From assembly GCA_023078685.1 (NCBI GenBank), contig JALGAS010000003.1, positions 4,340,001 to 4,404,000 of the forward strand: a stretch of DNA of 64,000 bases, written 5' to 3'. Below are positions 10,357 through 22,307 of this stretch, in pieces (the first letter of the stretch is position 1; each line of letters starts with the position of its first letter). Source of the DNA: Neopestalotiopsis rosae. Its lineage: Eukaryota > Ascomycota > Sordariomycetes > Amphisphaeriales > Sporocadaceae. The notes beneath the pieces were generated by a model. It had not been told where the DNA came from. It saw only the letters and a program-made list of their open reading frames with translations, and did not search any database. Position numbers and translations under genes: made by a program.

Positions 10357-13234
10357 GTCGTCGTCACCTGTCACGGTCGCTCTTCTTCAGGTTCGGTCGC
10401 TTGGGTCTGTTGTGCGAAGAGAGTGCGCAGTGCGGTGAGGTTGCGGCCAGGCAATGACGAAGGAGCTCTGGGTCATATGTCGTATGTAGTAAATGCAGCA
10501 GCCGCAGCAAGCAGCTGGTCTCGGGAAGCTCGAGCTTGGTCTGGCTCCGCTGATTCGAGGTAGCGCGGTAATTAGTGGGGCCTCCCACCCACCTATGCCC
10601 AAATGGCATTGTATGTACGTACTCAGTGGTTGCAGCATTGCAAACTCCGATGTTGCTCAAGATAGTATGAGCTAATAATATAGAAAAGAAGGCTACGAAT
10701 GTCAAAGAAGAAACCTGTGCAACCCATTCAGCTATTTGATATAGGCCAGTCTGTTGGGATCAAGATAACCATCAATCATTACAGCCACGGCTTGATATCC
10801 CTCATGTCTACCGTTCTAGCAGTCGGTCCCCCCTTGCGAGAAGCATGCAATACTCTGCTCCAAGCACATTCGCACACCAGACATCTAGGACGCGCCACGA
10901 GTGATTGAGAAGTAATGAATATATGACACGCCTGAAATCAGATGAAGCTGAAGTCTGTGATGATGCTTCTTCTCTTTTCTTCTTGGCACTACACAAACAC
11001 TCATATGTTCAATTATTTAGACTATGCTTTCGCAGACTTGGCCATGCATTTGGGCACAAGCTCAATGCAGCCCTAGAAATGGCCTTGATGAACTTTATCC
11101 AATATATATGGATTGACTTGGACGTTATCAGAGATGACGACGACATATTGTTTGTAGCAGTCTCAACGTCGATTTGATATCCACCTGTCTCCTGGGCAAG
11201 CACAAAAACTGTGCTCATTGCCTGTTACAGTGAGCATGGCAATGAGGTAGGGCGGCGCGGAAAGGCAGCATATATAGTAGATTTGTAGGTAAGCCCATAT
11301 GTGACATCATCTCTGAGATCAGGGCACCAAGTCGTTGATAACGCTGGTATTTGATGCCGTGCATTCATCAAACTTGGACCCTCCGGACTAACACAAAACA
11401 ATCCATTTTCGATAAAACTTTCGACATCATATTTTCACCGAGTCGCGTCGTCGCGTTGGAAGAGATCAGCAAGAGAATGGCGTGGACTTGTGGCTGGGTG
11501 AAGTCGGACCCATTGGAGATGCAAGTAACCCACTCCTGGTAGCAGACGCGGCAGATATGTGACAGGCGTAGACGTGCAGATTACAATGTCACCGTACTTC
11601 GTACACTACATACCATCAGAAACCAGGGCAATGGCGAGGCGATGCACAAGATCAATCGACACCGCCGAATTGACGGATACACTCTTATATATGCAAACAT
11701 TGGGAGCGATGGTGACCAGTACGAAGTGTACTTGCCGAAACGAGTGCTGGCTGGCTGCAAGCCTGTGAGATAGTCACCCAGGTAATGCAAGCCAGGGGAC
11801 CATTTGTGTAATATTGTCCAGCTGTCAAATGTTTGCTCTGCGCCTATTGGTTTCCCATTGGTGCAAAAGAATAGTCGTCGCCCCGTCAACACAGTGTACC
11901 TACCGCAAATTTACCGACCAAGCCGCACACCACCCAGCGCTGGAGCGGACGCTGGATTAAGGTACCATTAAGGTAGACGCCTGGACCCGCTAAACCAGTG
12001 GTAGATCCAGATCGCTGCAGATCCTAGGCCACAGTAGGTCTGTGCCAGCTCAGAGACAAAAAAAAATCCACCATCGTCAATGGGCGGGGCCCTTCTTCTA
12101 TACGGGAATATGACCAAATGCCTGGTGTGTACATTGAAGAGACGACGAGCAATTGTTTTATTATTTGGTGTATGTTGATGATCCCTTGAAGCAGGGATTG
12201 AAAGCAAAGTTAGGCAGACAGATTGCCCCTGACTAAACCAGAAAAGTATTTTTTGACAAGAAGCTGAGCTGCCAATTGAGTGAGTGGTTTGACGCCATCG
12301 TGTTCGTTCAAACAGACCCTGGCCATGTTCTCTGCCAGCCACCTCTGTTTTCCCCCCATGGCCCATGGCCCATGTCACGACTCCCAAGGTCCCGCCTATG
12401 ACAGCACTCTCACGCGGTAGTTCCGTCCAGTCGCTTGTAAGTGGTAAGTGAGAAAAGCTCCAGCTCCCCGACCCCGCGACTTTTTGGGCAACAAGCAGCG
12501 ATTTTTGGGTGGTTGGGGAGTATGACCAAGCCTGACTTGGCCCTCTCGCCTACGCAGAGATGGTGAAGAGAGAAGAATCATGGAAAAGGGAAAAAGGAAG
12601 CACCAGCGCAGCCCAAAATGCAAGACCTGCAGTAGCCAATTTTTCCTCCTTCACAATATCGAACACGTCTGTGTCTGATTTGAATTCAACTCTCAACTGA
12701 CACAATCTTTAATTTTTATTCCCCAAGCCCCTCCCTCATTCCCACTACTGTGTCTGCGTCTTATCATCATCGCCTTCAGCCTTTTTAGAGTTTTGGCCGC
12801 CGTGTCAGTTCATCCCACACACATCCCACATTGTGATTCAGGATCAAGACACCGGCTGCTTGGGGCTTCACCCACACTTTAAAGTTGTGGAAGCAAGGTC
12901 TCAAGCCAATATCCCGCCATCAGTCTGCATTTTCTGGTGATTTTTGGTTTGGCGGGCCGGAGAAATCCCCATTCCAACAGCCGCCTGTCTGGAGCCTGCC
13001 GCAATTGCTTGGGTTCAGCGAGCGAGCGAGCGTGCAAGCCGAGCTGATCGCAGCTTGTCGGGTGTGTGCACTCTGTTTCTGTCATAGCAGTAACAGCAGT
13101 GGGCCGCATCGCCAACTTCAAAGACAAGCGCATTCCTTAGGACAGGACCTAGGACTCGATTCCGTCAATTGAGTCGATAAAGGAAAGGATCCGAGAGGTT
13201 CAGGTTCCGACGGTCCTCCGCACCGACAAAAACA
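10357..13234. other. Intergenic, about 2.9 kb, no supported gene
   Basis: Upstream of both flanking genes: minus-strand VMA13 on the left and the plus-strand Cys-rich membrane protein on the right. Open frames are short and lack domains. The last 600 bp are pyrimidine-rich on the plus strand and probably hold promoter and leader of the gene starting at 13235. Confidence 0.5.
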
Positions 13235-14513
13235 ATGCAACTGCATTGGTCCTCGCCTGCAGCCTTGGCCGGCCTGCTTCTGGCGAGTCTGGCCTCGGCC
13301 AACCCGTTTCCCCGCGATGACCTTCGCGATGTTGGATTCGGCTATCTAATGGATCGTGCATGCGCATCTTACTGTGGTGCCTCAAATCAGTACTGTTGCA
13401 GCGATGACGAGACTTGCGTCACTTCCAACGACGTAGCAACTTGTACGGCAGGTGGTGGATATGTTGCCGGCACCACCACATGGACAGTCACTTACACCAG
13501 TACCTGGAGTTCCTACATTGCAGGAGCCACGACCCCCGCGTCGAGCGGATCCAACGGCGAGGACTGCGTACCGGCTGATGGCTCTGGTCAGATTGCTTGC
13601 GGTACCATTTGTTGTGCTGACTGGCAATATTGCGCCTTCAGCGGTCAGTGTTCAGCCAACTCTGCTGCCGGTACCTGGACAACAGGAACGACAGTCGGAA
13701 CCACCGCCACCGTCGTAACCACTGCCTTTTCTGCACCTTACCGAGTCACTGGCACTGGAACGACAGTGACGTCTACAGCTACAGCTGGAGCAGGCACAGG
13801 AACAGCGGCCAGCGCAACAAGCACCGGTACTGGAGCCGCGGCCGTTTCCACCACATCAAACAACTCTTTGAGTGGAGGAGCCATTGCGGGTATCGTGGTG
13901 GGAACCATTGCCGGTGTCATCTTGCTCCTGCTGCTGTGCTTTTGCTGCATTGTCCGCGGCCTTTGGAAGACAGTCCTGGCCATTCTCGGAATTGGCGCCG
14001 CCAAGGATAGGAGACACAGCAAGGAGGAGCGTACCGAGATCATCGAAGAGCGATACTCGCGCCACGGCAGCGTTCGACCCCAGCACCGGACATGGTACGG
14101 TGGAGCTGCCGGCGGCCGCCCTTCTACTGTGGCTTCGAGAAAGACCGAGAAGAAGAGCAGTGGTGCAGGCTGGCTGGCTACCGCTGGTGGTGCCGCCCTC
14201 TTACTCTTGGGACTGAGGCGGCACGACAAGCAGAAGGAGCAGTCGCACAAGGGTGGCAGCACAAGACCACCACGAAGCAGAAGCGACTGGAGCAGTTCGT
14301 ATTACACTGACTCTTATACGGCAACTGATCCTAGTAAGTTTCTCTCATTCCATCGTCCCAGAGATGAGCGTATTTAAGCCGAGAACAATCAACTAACAGA
14401 TTACAACAGGCAGTGCTAGTTCCGATAGGAGGACGCGGCAGTCGCGGCACTCAAGACAGTCGCATGCAACGCGAACATCAAGGAGGACGTCAAGACATAC
14501 GAGAAGATCCTGA
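13235..14513 (+). CDS. Cys-rich membrane protein with RS-rich tail
   Basis: Join(13235..14333,14410..14513), 400 residues. Signal peptide 1-22 (cleavage likely after ASA). Two small Cys clusters follow (about 43-70, pattern C-x3-C-x6-CC-x5-C; and about 110-140, including CGTICCADWQYCAFSGQC). A long Thr/Ser/Ala/Gly-rich stalk likely to be O-glycosylated leads to a strong transmembrane helix at about 213-236 ending in Cys residues. The cytoplasmic part is basic, with another hydrophobic segment at about 309-327 (GAGWLATAGGAALLLLGL) that could be a second membrane pass. The 76-bp intron (GTAAGT; branch ACTAAC; CAG) is near the end; splicing replaces a short read-through tail with about 34 residues rich in Ser and Arg. 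The outline resembles fungal cell-surface sensor-type proteins, but I recognise no named family and infer no function. Confidence 0.8.
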
Positions 14514-16760
14514 AGAGATCCAGACACAGCGTTTCGAGAAAGCGAATCGTCTTACTAGATTGTCTATTCGTCAAATCCTCTTGTTACATACACCAATTCA
14601 ATGCACATAATAGCACAGCACATCGGCGTTGGAGTTACGGGAAAGACCCGTTGGCACTTTTTGTTTTGATCATTTATTCACGTTTCGATTCCCACATAGA
14701 TATTGTTGAGAATGTTCGGGTTCTCGTTTTTTTTTTCTTGTTTTTCTTATCTTTTCCCCGGAAGACGGCTGCGATGAAGAACGACTATGGATGCGTATGA
14801 GAGGTCACGATTTGAAAGTGACGAAGAGCCATGTGATGAAATATATGCACAGGGCCAGGGAACATTCCTGGGAGCGCAGCGTCAAACGAGATGAACCCGA
14901 AGTTTACTAGATACGAATAGAATGAATGTATATAAAGACAAGGGGAGCGCCCCGTTTCGACCATAAAATCGATGCAACTGCTTCGTGTATCTCCAAACCA
15001 AACAAAGTACTTGAGTGCCTTGAGAGACTTGACTATCTGACCTACTGAACCTCTGAAACTGGGTTTATATCAAAATTATGACAAAAGATGGAAACTAACG
15101 TTCGAGGGACGTGGACGCTCTTTCGCCATCGTGGCCATTCGATGAGACAAGACGGCGTCCAGCGTGATTGAGGGCTACCAAAAGATGAAGACTGGTCAAC
15201 ACGTATGAATGTCTCTGATAACCACCGAACTTCTGCAATCTCAAATGATATCTGGTGTGATTTCGGACCATTATCCATGTGAGTCTGCTCAGCATGAATC
15301 CAAGGCAAGAGAAAACGATGGGACCTGACAGGCATGTTTCCCAACGTCTCCTGCCAGAAGTGAATGAAGTGTATCTTACTCCTTTTCCTCTTCCATTTCG
15401 CAAAGTGGACTTTTATGCGAGAACGTACGACGAATCTCCACGAATCCTGGATGCATTTTCTGGGACCAGAAGTACGGAAACTGACACTGTTGTTCCTTCT
15501 GCTGAACCCAGTGTCAGTTCTGCCGCGCATATGGAACACAGATACAATTGACTATATCAGTTGCTGACAGCAGAGACACTACTCTAGGGTTACGATCCAT
15601 TGATTCTATTCCCACGGATTGTGCTGTTGCAGGCTCATCATTGGAAGAAAACAGAGGGAGTATCCGATTTGTCCACTTCGCCGCTCAAGAGTATGTAGGC
15701 TTGATGGAGGATGTTGTCGTTATTATTGATTAGAATACTCATACTGAGTAGTACTGGGTCACCTCTTGGAAAAGGTAACTGCTCTTTTCAGGAGGCTACC
15801 AGGTTTCACTGATGGGTTGGCTTCGATATTCCCAGTATTCTTCCGTTCAACTCGAACCGATAGTGAGCAAAACAACGGCAAGTTGGTATGCTCATACGGG
15901 ATTGGCCATATGTTCTCCAGGATAATAACCACCCATGCAGCCTCCATAGTAGAATAGAGTCAGATGTCTCCCAGCACTCTAGTTTGAGCACGGAATCCAA
16001 AGTCGTGTCCTGTCTTCCGACTCGTCACGACTTGAAGAGGTAATGACGAGAAAGAATTTAGGCACAGCCGCGTCTTATTGCCGGCACATGGGACAGAACA
16101 GCTGAATATCCGCAGTCCTCGGCTACGTCCTCACTAGCGACCGAGTGGAAAAATCTCAGAAGAAATTCAACCATCACGACCAGGTGTTTCCCTCCCGTTT
16201 GCACAGCAACCTGGGAGAACTCTGGCAGAACTCTGGCCCTTTTTCCTGGTTTCACCCTGATGGCCAACCCTCACCTCATGGATCTGAATTAACGGAATGT
16301 TTTCAACAAGAAACAAATCACACTGAGCCAGGCACAGTTACTCACTTGGTAGTTGCTCGACCCTGCAAGTAGAGAGGAACCAGGTTCGACGCTCCCCCAT
16401 CGTCGGTCATTCCTGTAACCGGCCAGTAAGATTAAATCAGGTGTCTGATCAGCATCACATTCCTAGATAGTCTGCTCGTGATAGATAGTCGATCATTTTT
16501 TATTTTTACTTTTTCTCCTCTCAATACTTTTGTGGCATCCTACGAGATACGGATCACATTCGTACCAAAAGTCTCAATCCCCTACCAGGGCAGAACATGT
16601 AAACAACACGGGATAACTTGGACTCTCCTGCTGCTAGATGCGACTCTTCACTTTATCATTGACAAAGATATGTTTCTTTACAAGTATGGCGAGTTCTTGG
16701 TACTTGTTCACTCAGCCTATTAAGTTTAACGATCCCGCCCCCCGGCTTCACACCATCTTT

Positions 16761-16790
16761 TTCACAGCAATTTTAATCCATTCAAAGGCT
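16761..16790 (+). repeat. Dispersed short repeat, copy A
   Basis: Matches TTCACTGCAATTTNAA with one change (TTCACAGCAATTTTAA), followed at similar spacing by CA and an AAAGG-like block. One of five related copies in the window, the others at 16883, 46504, 46676 and 46751. Confidence 0.5.
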
Positions 16791-16882
16791 ATCAAGAAAA
16801 TGTGAAATAACCAATGAAACGAGGTCTTCACCCGCCCTTCGTTCTGCATATGCAAGACCGGCCGGACTTCGAGTTCAGCTTT

Positions 16883-16910
16883 TTCACTGCAATTCCAACA
16901 CGCGAAAGCT
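16883..16910 (+). repeat. Dispersed short repeat, copy B
   Basis: TTCACTGCAATTCCAA followed by CACGCGAAAG; same core as the copies at 16761 and 46504-46782. It lies 122 bp from copy A, in the same orientation. Confidence 0.5.
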
Positions 16911-17787
16911 GAGTTTGGCCGCCTTTCGAATCAATACCATGTCAATCCCACAAGAACGAGAAACCATGTTTTTTTAATCTGATGAACTGGAAGTCATTTC
17001 ATGGAAATTTGGACTCAAAACGACAGCCAGGTGAGAATAGCCCTTTCTGTCAGCTCAGTTACAACACGACAGCGAGACAAAACCAATTACTTTCTAATCT
17101 GTTCTCAAGCATTCAGATACGGCTAACCTGAATTTGTGTATCGTGATATTGACTCTCAGTGCGAAGTACCGTCTCGATCGAGGGTTTTGAGCAATTACAG
17201 TCCTCCATGAAACCCAATTAATTGGGATGGTTTCAGCCATCCATAAGCATGAACATAAAACAAAACTGACCATGCTTATTATTGATAAAGAGGATTGACA
17301 TACACACGACCAAGGAGATGAGTGTCGGATCGTCAAAGTTTGCACAATATTATTTGCTCACAGCCATTGGACTTTGCGTAAAGGTTGAAGAATTCGACAA
17401 TGCTAATGCTAGTGCCAGAAAAATCTTGTACAATTGTCCCAAGAGTCCTCTCACAAATATGTTGAATAGTTACGCGAAGATCCCTTTCTGCGAGAATATA
17501 TTGATCAGAAACAGCTATTGTTGCCATCATATTGCTCGGACTTGAGAATGGTCTATATCGCTGCGATGATTGCACAGAGGATGTCATGCTAGTATGGAGA
17601 CCATGTCTCCACAAGTTCCGAATATGATACTCGGAAGCTTCTTACATAGTCAATTGAGGGTGGATTCCCAGATGCCTATCATCTTCCGCGGTCCGACTTC
17701 GTGTGGCTGCTCCGGCAGAGGCCATAAGTTCAGCGTATAGCAAAAGTCTTCGGGGTAGACGCGAAACAGAACGTACAAAAAGTCAAC

Positions 17788-18011
17788 GAACAACAGAAAA
17801 CGAACAACAGAAAACGAACAACAGAAAACGAATAATAGAAAACGAATAATAGAAAACGAATAATAGAAAACGAATAATAGAAAACGAATAATAGAAAACG
17901 AACAATAGAAAACGAACAATAGAAAACGAACAACAGAAAACGAACAACAGAAAACGAACAACAGAAAACGAACAACAGAAAACGAATAACAGAAAACGAA
18001 CAACAGAAAAC
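17788..18011 (+). repeat. Minisatellite, 16 exact-length copies of a 14-bp unit
   Basis: Consensus GAACAACAGAAAAC, 16 units without any indel (224 bp). Only two positions vary, both C/T: base 4 (CAA or TAA) and base 7 (CAG or TAG). In order, three units carry C/C, five T/T, two C/T, four C/C, one T/C and one C/C. Both variable sites are CpA-to-TpA. The period is not a multiple of three. Long minus-strand open frames across it are a by-product of the repeat, not a gene. Confidence 0.97.
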
Positions 18012-18576
18012 GGAACTCCTGTACGGTCTGTAGTACGTGTTGCTGGCCAGCTCTATTCCGCATACGAAAACAAGGAAGAATCAGAGAAGCGAAGCTCCTG
18101 TCATGACCATGATCAGAGGCAGTATCCTAGTTTCCGTTGCATTATATGAGACGGCAATGTTAGACGCAAAAGACGGAATTTCATGCACGTAAAAGATTTC
18201 TTGGGCTTGTCCTTTGTCTTGGTGGATCGCTCACTTCGCGACCTGGTTGTCCAGTTTGCGCCAATTGATTTTGATTTGACTCTGGTCACCGCGCCAGGCA
18301 GGCCACAGTGGCAGGCTGGTATCCGACATGAAAGGACCGATCGATCATCTCCCAGGCTTGCTTGCTTTAGCCTTGACACCTGGCATCACGACTCTTTCCT
18401 CCTCCGAGCGAGCACATTGTGTATGCATAGGTGTGGTCGTACAGTTGCTTCGGAAAGGATTCTCTCATTTTTCGTAGCCATATCCGCTACGTCCAGATGC
18501 AATGTATGAACCCCGGTCACTCCTTATTGAGACCCAGAAAGCAGCAAAGAAACCCGTGACATCCATTTCATTCCAT

Positions 18577-19498
18577 TTAAGCCTCCTCGACAATGTTGCC
18601 CTTCTCCGACACGTACATACCGTCCAAGAACTATCATCATGTCAGCCATACGAATTCCGCCACGTAAAACGTCTCACCGAGAGAGATAGTTGTAACATAC
18701 CTTACGGATATCCTTGTTTCGCACCTTGCAGATCTGCTGGATATCGGCGGCACTTTGCGAGACGTCCTCGAGCGAGTTACCCTCCAGAACAAGCTCGTCC
18801 TTCTGGGCGGCGGAGACCTTGACCTCGACACCGGAGCGCATGACGACTCTGCGGACCAGCTTCTCGCCAATGAAGTTACGGATCTCAACCTCGTACTGGT
18901 CGGTCTCGGAGTTCTTGTCGATGTTGACGTTGATGGGGAAATGGGCGTAGACGTAGCGCATCTTGTACTTGAAGCCCTTGGTGACACCGATGATCAAGTT
19001 GTTGATCAGAGTGCGGACGGTACGGAGAGCGGCAACGTTCTTGCGGGCACCGTGGTGGATCTCAATACCAATGATGTTCTTCTTGGGGTGAGAGAAGCAG
19101 ACGGCCAAGTGGGACAGGTCCTTGGACAGCTTGCCTATCGTGAGTGTTAGAATTTCTCTGCTTGTGCTTTCTTGGTGTCTGTATAGAGATGGATTGATGG
19201 CCATCAATTCTTCGGGTTATTCGTACCTCGGGGACCGGTGACGGTGACCTTGCGGGCCTTGATCTGGACGGAGACTGTAAAGCCATGTCAGTACTCTTGC
19301 TTTCATCCACCGCGCGCCTGTCTGCTGCCTTTTTGCGATTTGCCGAATCCCCCATTGTTTGTAGAAATAGTTCCGCAATCAATCCTGCGGACTCGACACT
19401 CGATCGGCAGCAGCGGCGCGATTACAATTTCGAGAGTTGGGCGACCACGTACCGCCCTCAGGCACCTCCAGAGTCTCCTCAGTGTGGATGTAACGCAT
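18577..19498 (-). CDS. rpl9: 60S ribosomal protein L9 (uL6)
   Basis: Four exons, complement(join(18577..18630,18701..19134,19227..19274,19453..19498)), 193 residues, the expected length. uL6 is a large-subunit protein near the sarcin-ricin loop and factor-binding site. Clear blocks: [68 protein letters not shown], and [17 protein letters not shown] followed by [20 protein letters not shown]. Introns are about 178, 92 and 70 bp; every junction was checked for frame. Several introns bunched near the 5' end are typical of fungal ribosomal protein genes. It is divergent from VPS26 across about 1 kb. Confidence 0.97.
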
Positions 19499-20521
19499 CT
19501 TGTCGGTTTTTCCTGGCTGGGCGAATCGACCTGAATCCGGCGGGCGCGAGTTAGCAAATCGTCACGAGATTTTTTCGAGACCGAAATTGACCAAGCGTCG
19601 AGCGACAGTAATAGCCGATGCGAAACTGATGGTCGGCAAGAGATGTCGAGGGCTGGGGTGGGCTGTCCGTACCTGAAGGATTGGCGATGCGGTGGTGTGA
19701 GGTCGAACTGAACTTTTCGAGGTTCCACGCCTTTGGCTGAATCCCTAAAATTTGAGCTGCGAAATTGTGCGTAGGGTTTTGGGAAAGAGCCGACCCGGTC
19801 GTGGCTTGTGCGCGGGGTCAGCCACAGAAAATCCACAGCCACGAATGGGCTCTAGCCACATTTCTTCCTTCCTTCCATGAGAAATCCACCGACAGCCCGA
19901 CCACTTTTTTTTTTAAGGCCTGTCAACGCATTGACCAATTTTATCGTCATCGCCCAAGTTCCTTTTTTGGGTACGTACTGCTGCTTGGCTGGCCCGCATT
20001 GAGGCCCGTCGCTGTCGCCCATCAATCACCAGTTTAGTCCCTCTATCGAAGCAAGATATTCATTTATTCGGCCGCTTCCATGAAGCTTCAATTGTCAATC
20101 AACATATCGCAAATCCAACCTTCTCGATAGCTTATGCTCGCTACAGGATTTTCCTGCAAAACATCAACCTGACAAGTTTTCAAATCTATTAGAGCTGCGT
20201 TTCTTGGTACTGCATTGAGAACTGTCAGGCATTATTTCCCACTTTACCCACGTTGAGTGCTAGCAGTCAGCACCAGACTGACGTTTCATTGGTTGGTCAA
20301 TTCCACTGCCTGGGTTCGAATCCAGCCCACCCCCAGGCTTCCGGCCATTGGATTGTCAGCCCAAGCGCAATCGCGCTGTCAAGGTCACCCATCGCAGAGC
20401 GGTGTTACAGTGGGATAGGCCGAAGCTCCCTTGAGACAGCTCCCCTTCTCAACGATATCGTCGACCTTTCCCGGAGCGCAACCAGAGACGACGACATACC
20501 GAGTCGCTTTCAACGCCCATC
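19499..20521. other. Divergent intergenic region RPL9/VPS26
   Basis: About 1 kb between two divergent starts, so it must hold both promoters. An 11-base GGTTCGAATCC string at about 20313 resembles a tRNA B box, but no cloverleaf can be built around it. No gene seen. Confidence 0.5.
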
Positions 20522-21703
20522 ATGTCGTACTTCTTTTCCACTCCGGTGGACATTGATATCGTCCTGGAGGATGCCGACAACCGGCAGATGGTCGACGTCA
20601 AGCTCGACAAGAACAGGAGAGAGAAGGCCCCTCTATACATGGACGGCGAATCCGTCAGAGGTGCCGTGACAGTCAGACCAAAGGATGGCAAGAGGTTAGA
20701 GCATACCGGCATCAAGGTGCAATTTATTGGCACGATAGGTATGTACTGTGAGAGGTCGTCGCCGGCCCAGCGGGCGCTCAATCTGCTTCAAGTTGGCGAC
20801 CGCCTCTATGACCGCATGCGCAGCCCAACGACGCAGTATCGCCAAACGAACATTGTGCTAACTGTTGTAACATTATAGAAATGTTCTTTGATCGCGGTAA
20901 CCACTACGAATTTCTCTCCCTCAACCAGGAGTTGGCGGCGCCAGGTGAACTGCAACACCCCCAGACCTTTGATTTCAACTTCAAAAATGTCGAGAAGCAG
21001 TACGAGTCGTACAATGGCATCAATGTCAAGTTGCGCTACTTTGTGCGCGTTACGGTCTCCAGGCGCATGGCCGACGTCATCCGCGAGAAGGACTTTTGGG
21101 TTTATAGCTACCGCATCCCGCCCGAGATGAACAGCAGCATCAAGATGGATGTGGGTATCGAAGACTGCCTCCACATTGAATTCGAGTACAGCAAGAGCAA
21201 ATACCACCTCAAGGATGTTATAGTCGGCCGCATCTATTTCCTGCTTGTGCGCCTGAAGATCAAGCACATGGAGCTCAGCATCATTCGCCGCGAGACTACG
21301 GGCGCAGCTCCAAATCAGTACAACGAGAGCGAAACGTTGGTGCGATTTGAGGTATGGACTCCTTGGCTCCCCTTATAAAATTAATTGCGCGCAATGTACT
21401 GACCTTCTTCAACTACAGATCATGGATGGTTCCCCATCGCGCGGCGAGACCATTCCGATCCGTCTCTTCCTCGGTGGCTTCGACCTGACGCCAACATTCC
21501 GGGATGTCAACAAGAAGTTCTCCACTCGTTATTACCTATCCCTAGTGCTCATTGATGAGGACGCCCGACGATACTTCAAGCAATCTGAGATTATCCTTTA
21601 TCGACAAGCACCCGACGCTGCTGGCAACCAACCCCTTATTCAATCTGTACCCGAAGGCCGACAGGAACCGTCTGTGCCGAAACCACTACCGGTCGAGGCG
21701 TAG
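20522..21703 (+). CDS. vps26: Retromer subunit VPS26
   Basis: Join(20522..20738,20879..21351,21419..21703), 324 residues. VPS26 is the arrestin-fold subunit of the retromer core with VPS35 and VPS29, which returns cargo from endosomes to the Golgi. Diagnostic stretches: MSYFFSTPVDIDIVLEDAD, KRLEHTGIKVQFIGTIEMF, ELAAPGELQHPQTFDFNF, YVF-like beta-strand text through NVKLRYFVRVTV, and GGFDLTPTFRDVNKKFSTRYY. Introns of 140 and 67 bp have donors GTATGT and GTATGG. Reading through intron 1 stays open until a TAG at its last bases, so retention would truncate the protein after about 118 residues. The C-terminal tail after QSEIILYRQ is short and Pro/Gln-rich. Confidence 0.96.
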
Positions 21704-22307
21704 AAACCACAAACTTGGCACGAAAGATGTAAGCCGGAGACTAAAGCACCAGTCGCTGCTGTGCAAGGTTTGCTTTTGAGGCAGCTGAACCGGAGTGGGA
21801 GTGCTCCTCGTTTCAAATTCCGTTTCTCACAGCACTATCCGATAGTGTCTATGCTTCAACAAGCTTAACAATCACGGTTCCAGATACATTGACTGATGGA
21901 ACGTCAATCATCATTTGCCCCGGAAAGAATTTGATGAAGCGGCAGAGGCCAGGACACTGGCCGCACCTATTTGTCCGTTATTGGCCCGTGACCACTACTA
22001 TAGATAATACTCCATAACGATCTTGCCGAGAGAATTCAGCAGCTTTGATTGATTGGCACGGTGTTCACGGTTCTCTCGGAAAGATCAAAGTCATCCCAAA
22101 GACGGACTTTTCTAGTTTAAGAAAAAGCAAATAAAAAATGTAAAATTTTGCCCCTCTTGACCGATTCCGTTTCCTTTCGCCTGAACATGAATAAAAGGGC
22201 ATTGCAGGACCCCTTTGGTATCCGTTTTCTTCCTACGTACAAGCTACATGAACCATTCTCTTCTTCTCCCTGGAGGGAACTACGACTTCTGTCATGCAGG
22301 CCCTCAC
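21704..22307. other. Convergent intergenic VPS26/NUP120
   Basis: Between two convergent 3' ends; expected to contain both 3' UTRs. A-rich tracts near 22120-22150 could hold the minus-strand polyadenylation region. No gene seen. Confidence 0.5.

Larger units (their letters stand above)
14514..18576. other. Gene-poor intergenic region, about 4 kb
   Basis: No supported gene. Contents: two copies of a dispersed short repeat (16761-16790 and 16883-16910) and a 14-bp minisatellite (17788-18011). The longest frames (for example 15042-15530, minus) are Trp- and Arg-rich and look like chance reading. No tRNA or rRNA seen. Confidence 0.5.

Noticed and set aside
15042..15530. About 162-codon minus-strand frame from ATG 15530
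   Set aside because: Trp/Arg/Ser-rich composition with no domain, no exon neighbours and no signs of coding bias compared with the real genes nearby.
17650..18063. 137-codon minus-strand frame rich in Phe, Val, Leu and Cys
   Set aside because: It is the translation of the 14-bp minisatellite. The periodic peptide comes from the repeat, with no supporting start context or flanking coding sequence.
20290..20340. tRNA-like B box (GGTTCGAATCC)
   Set aside because: The T stem does not pair around the loop, no acceptor stem or anticodon arm can be drawn, and it lies in the VPS26 promoter region.
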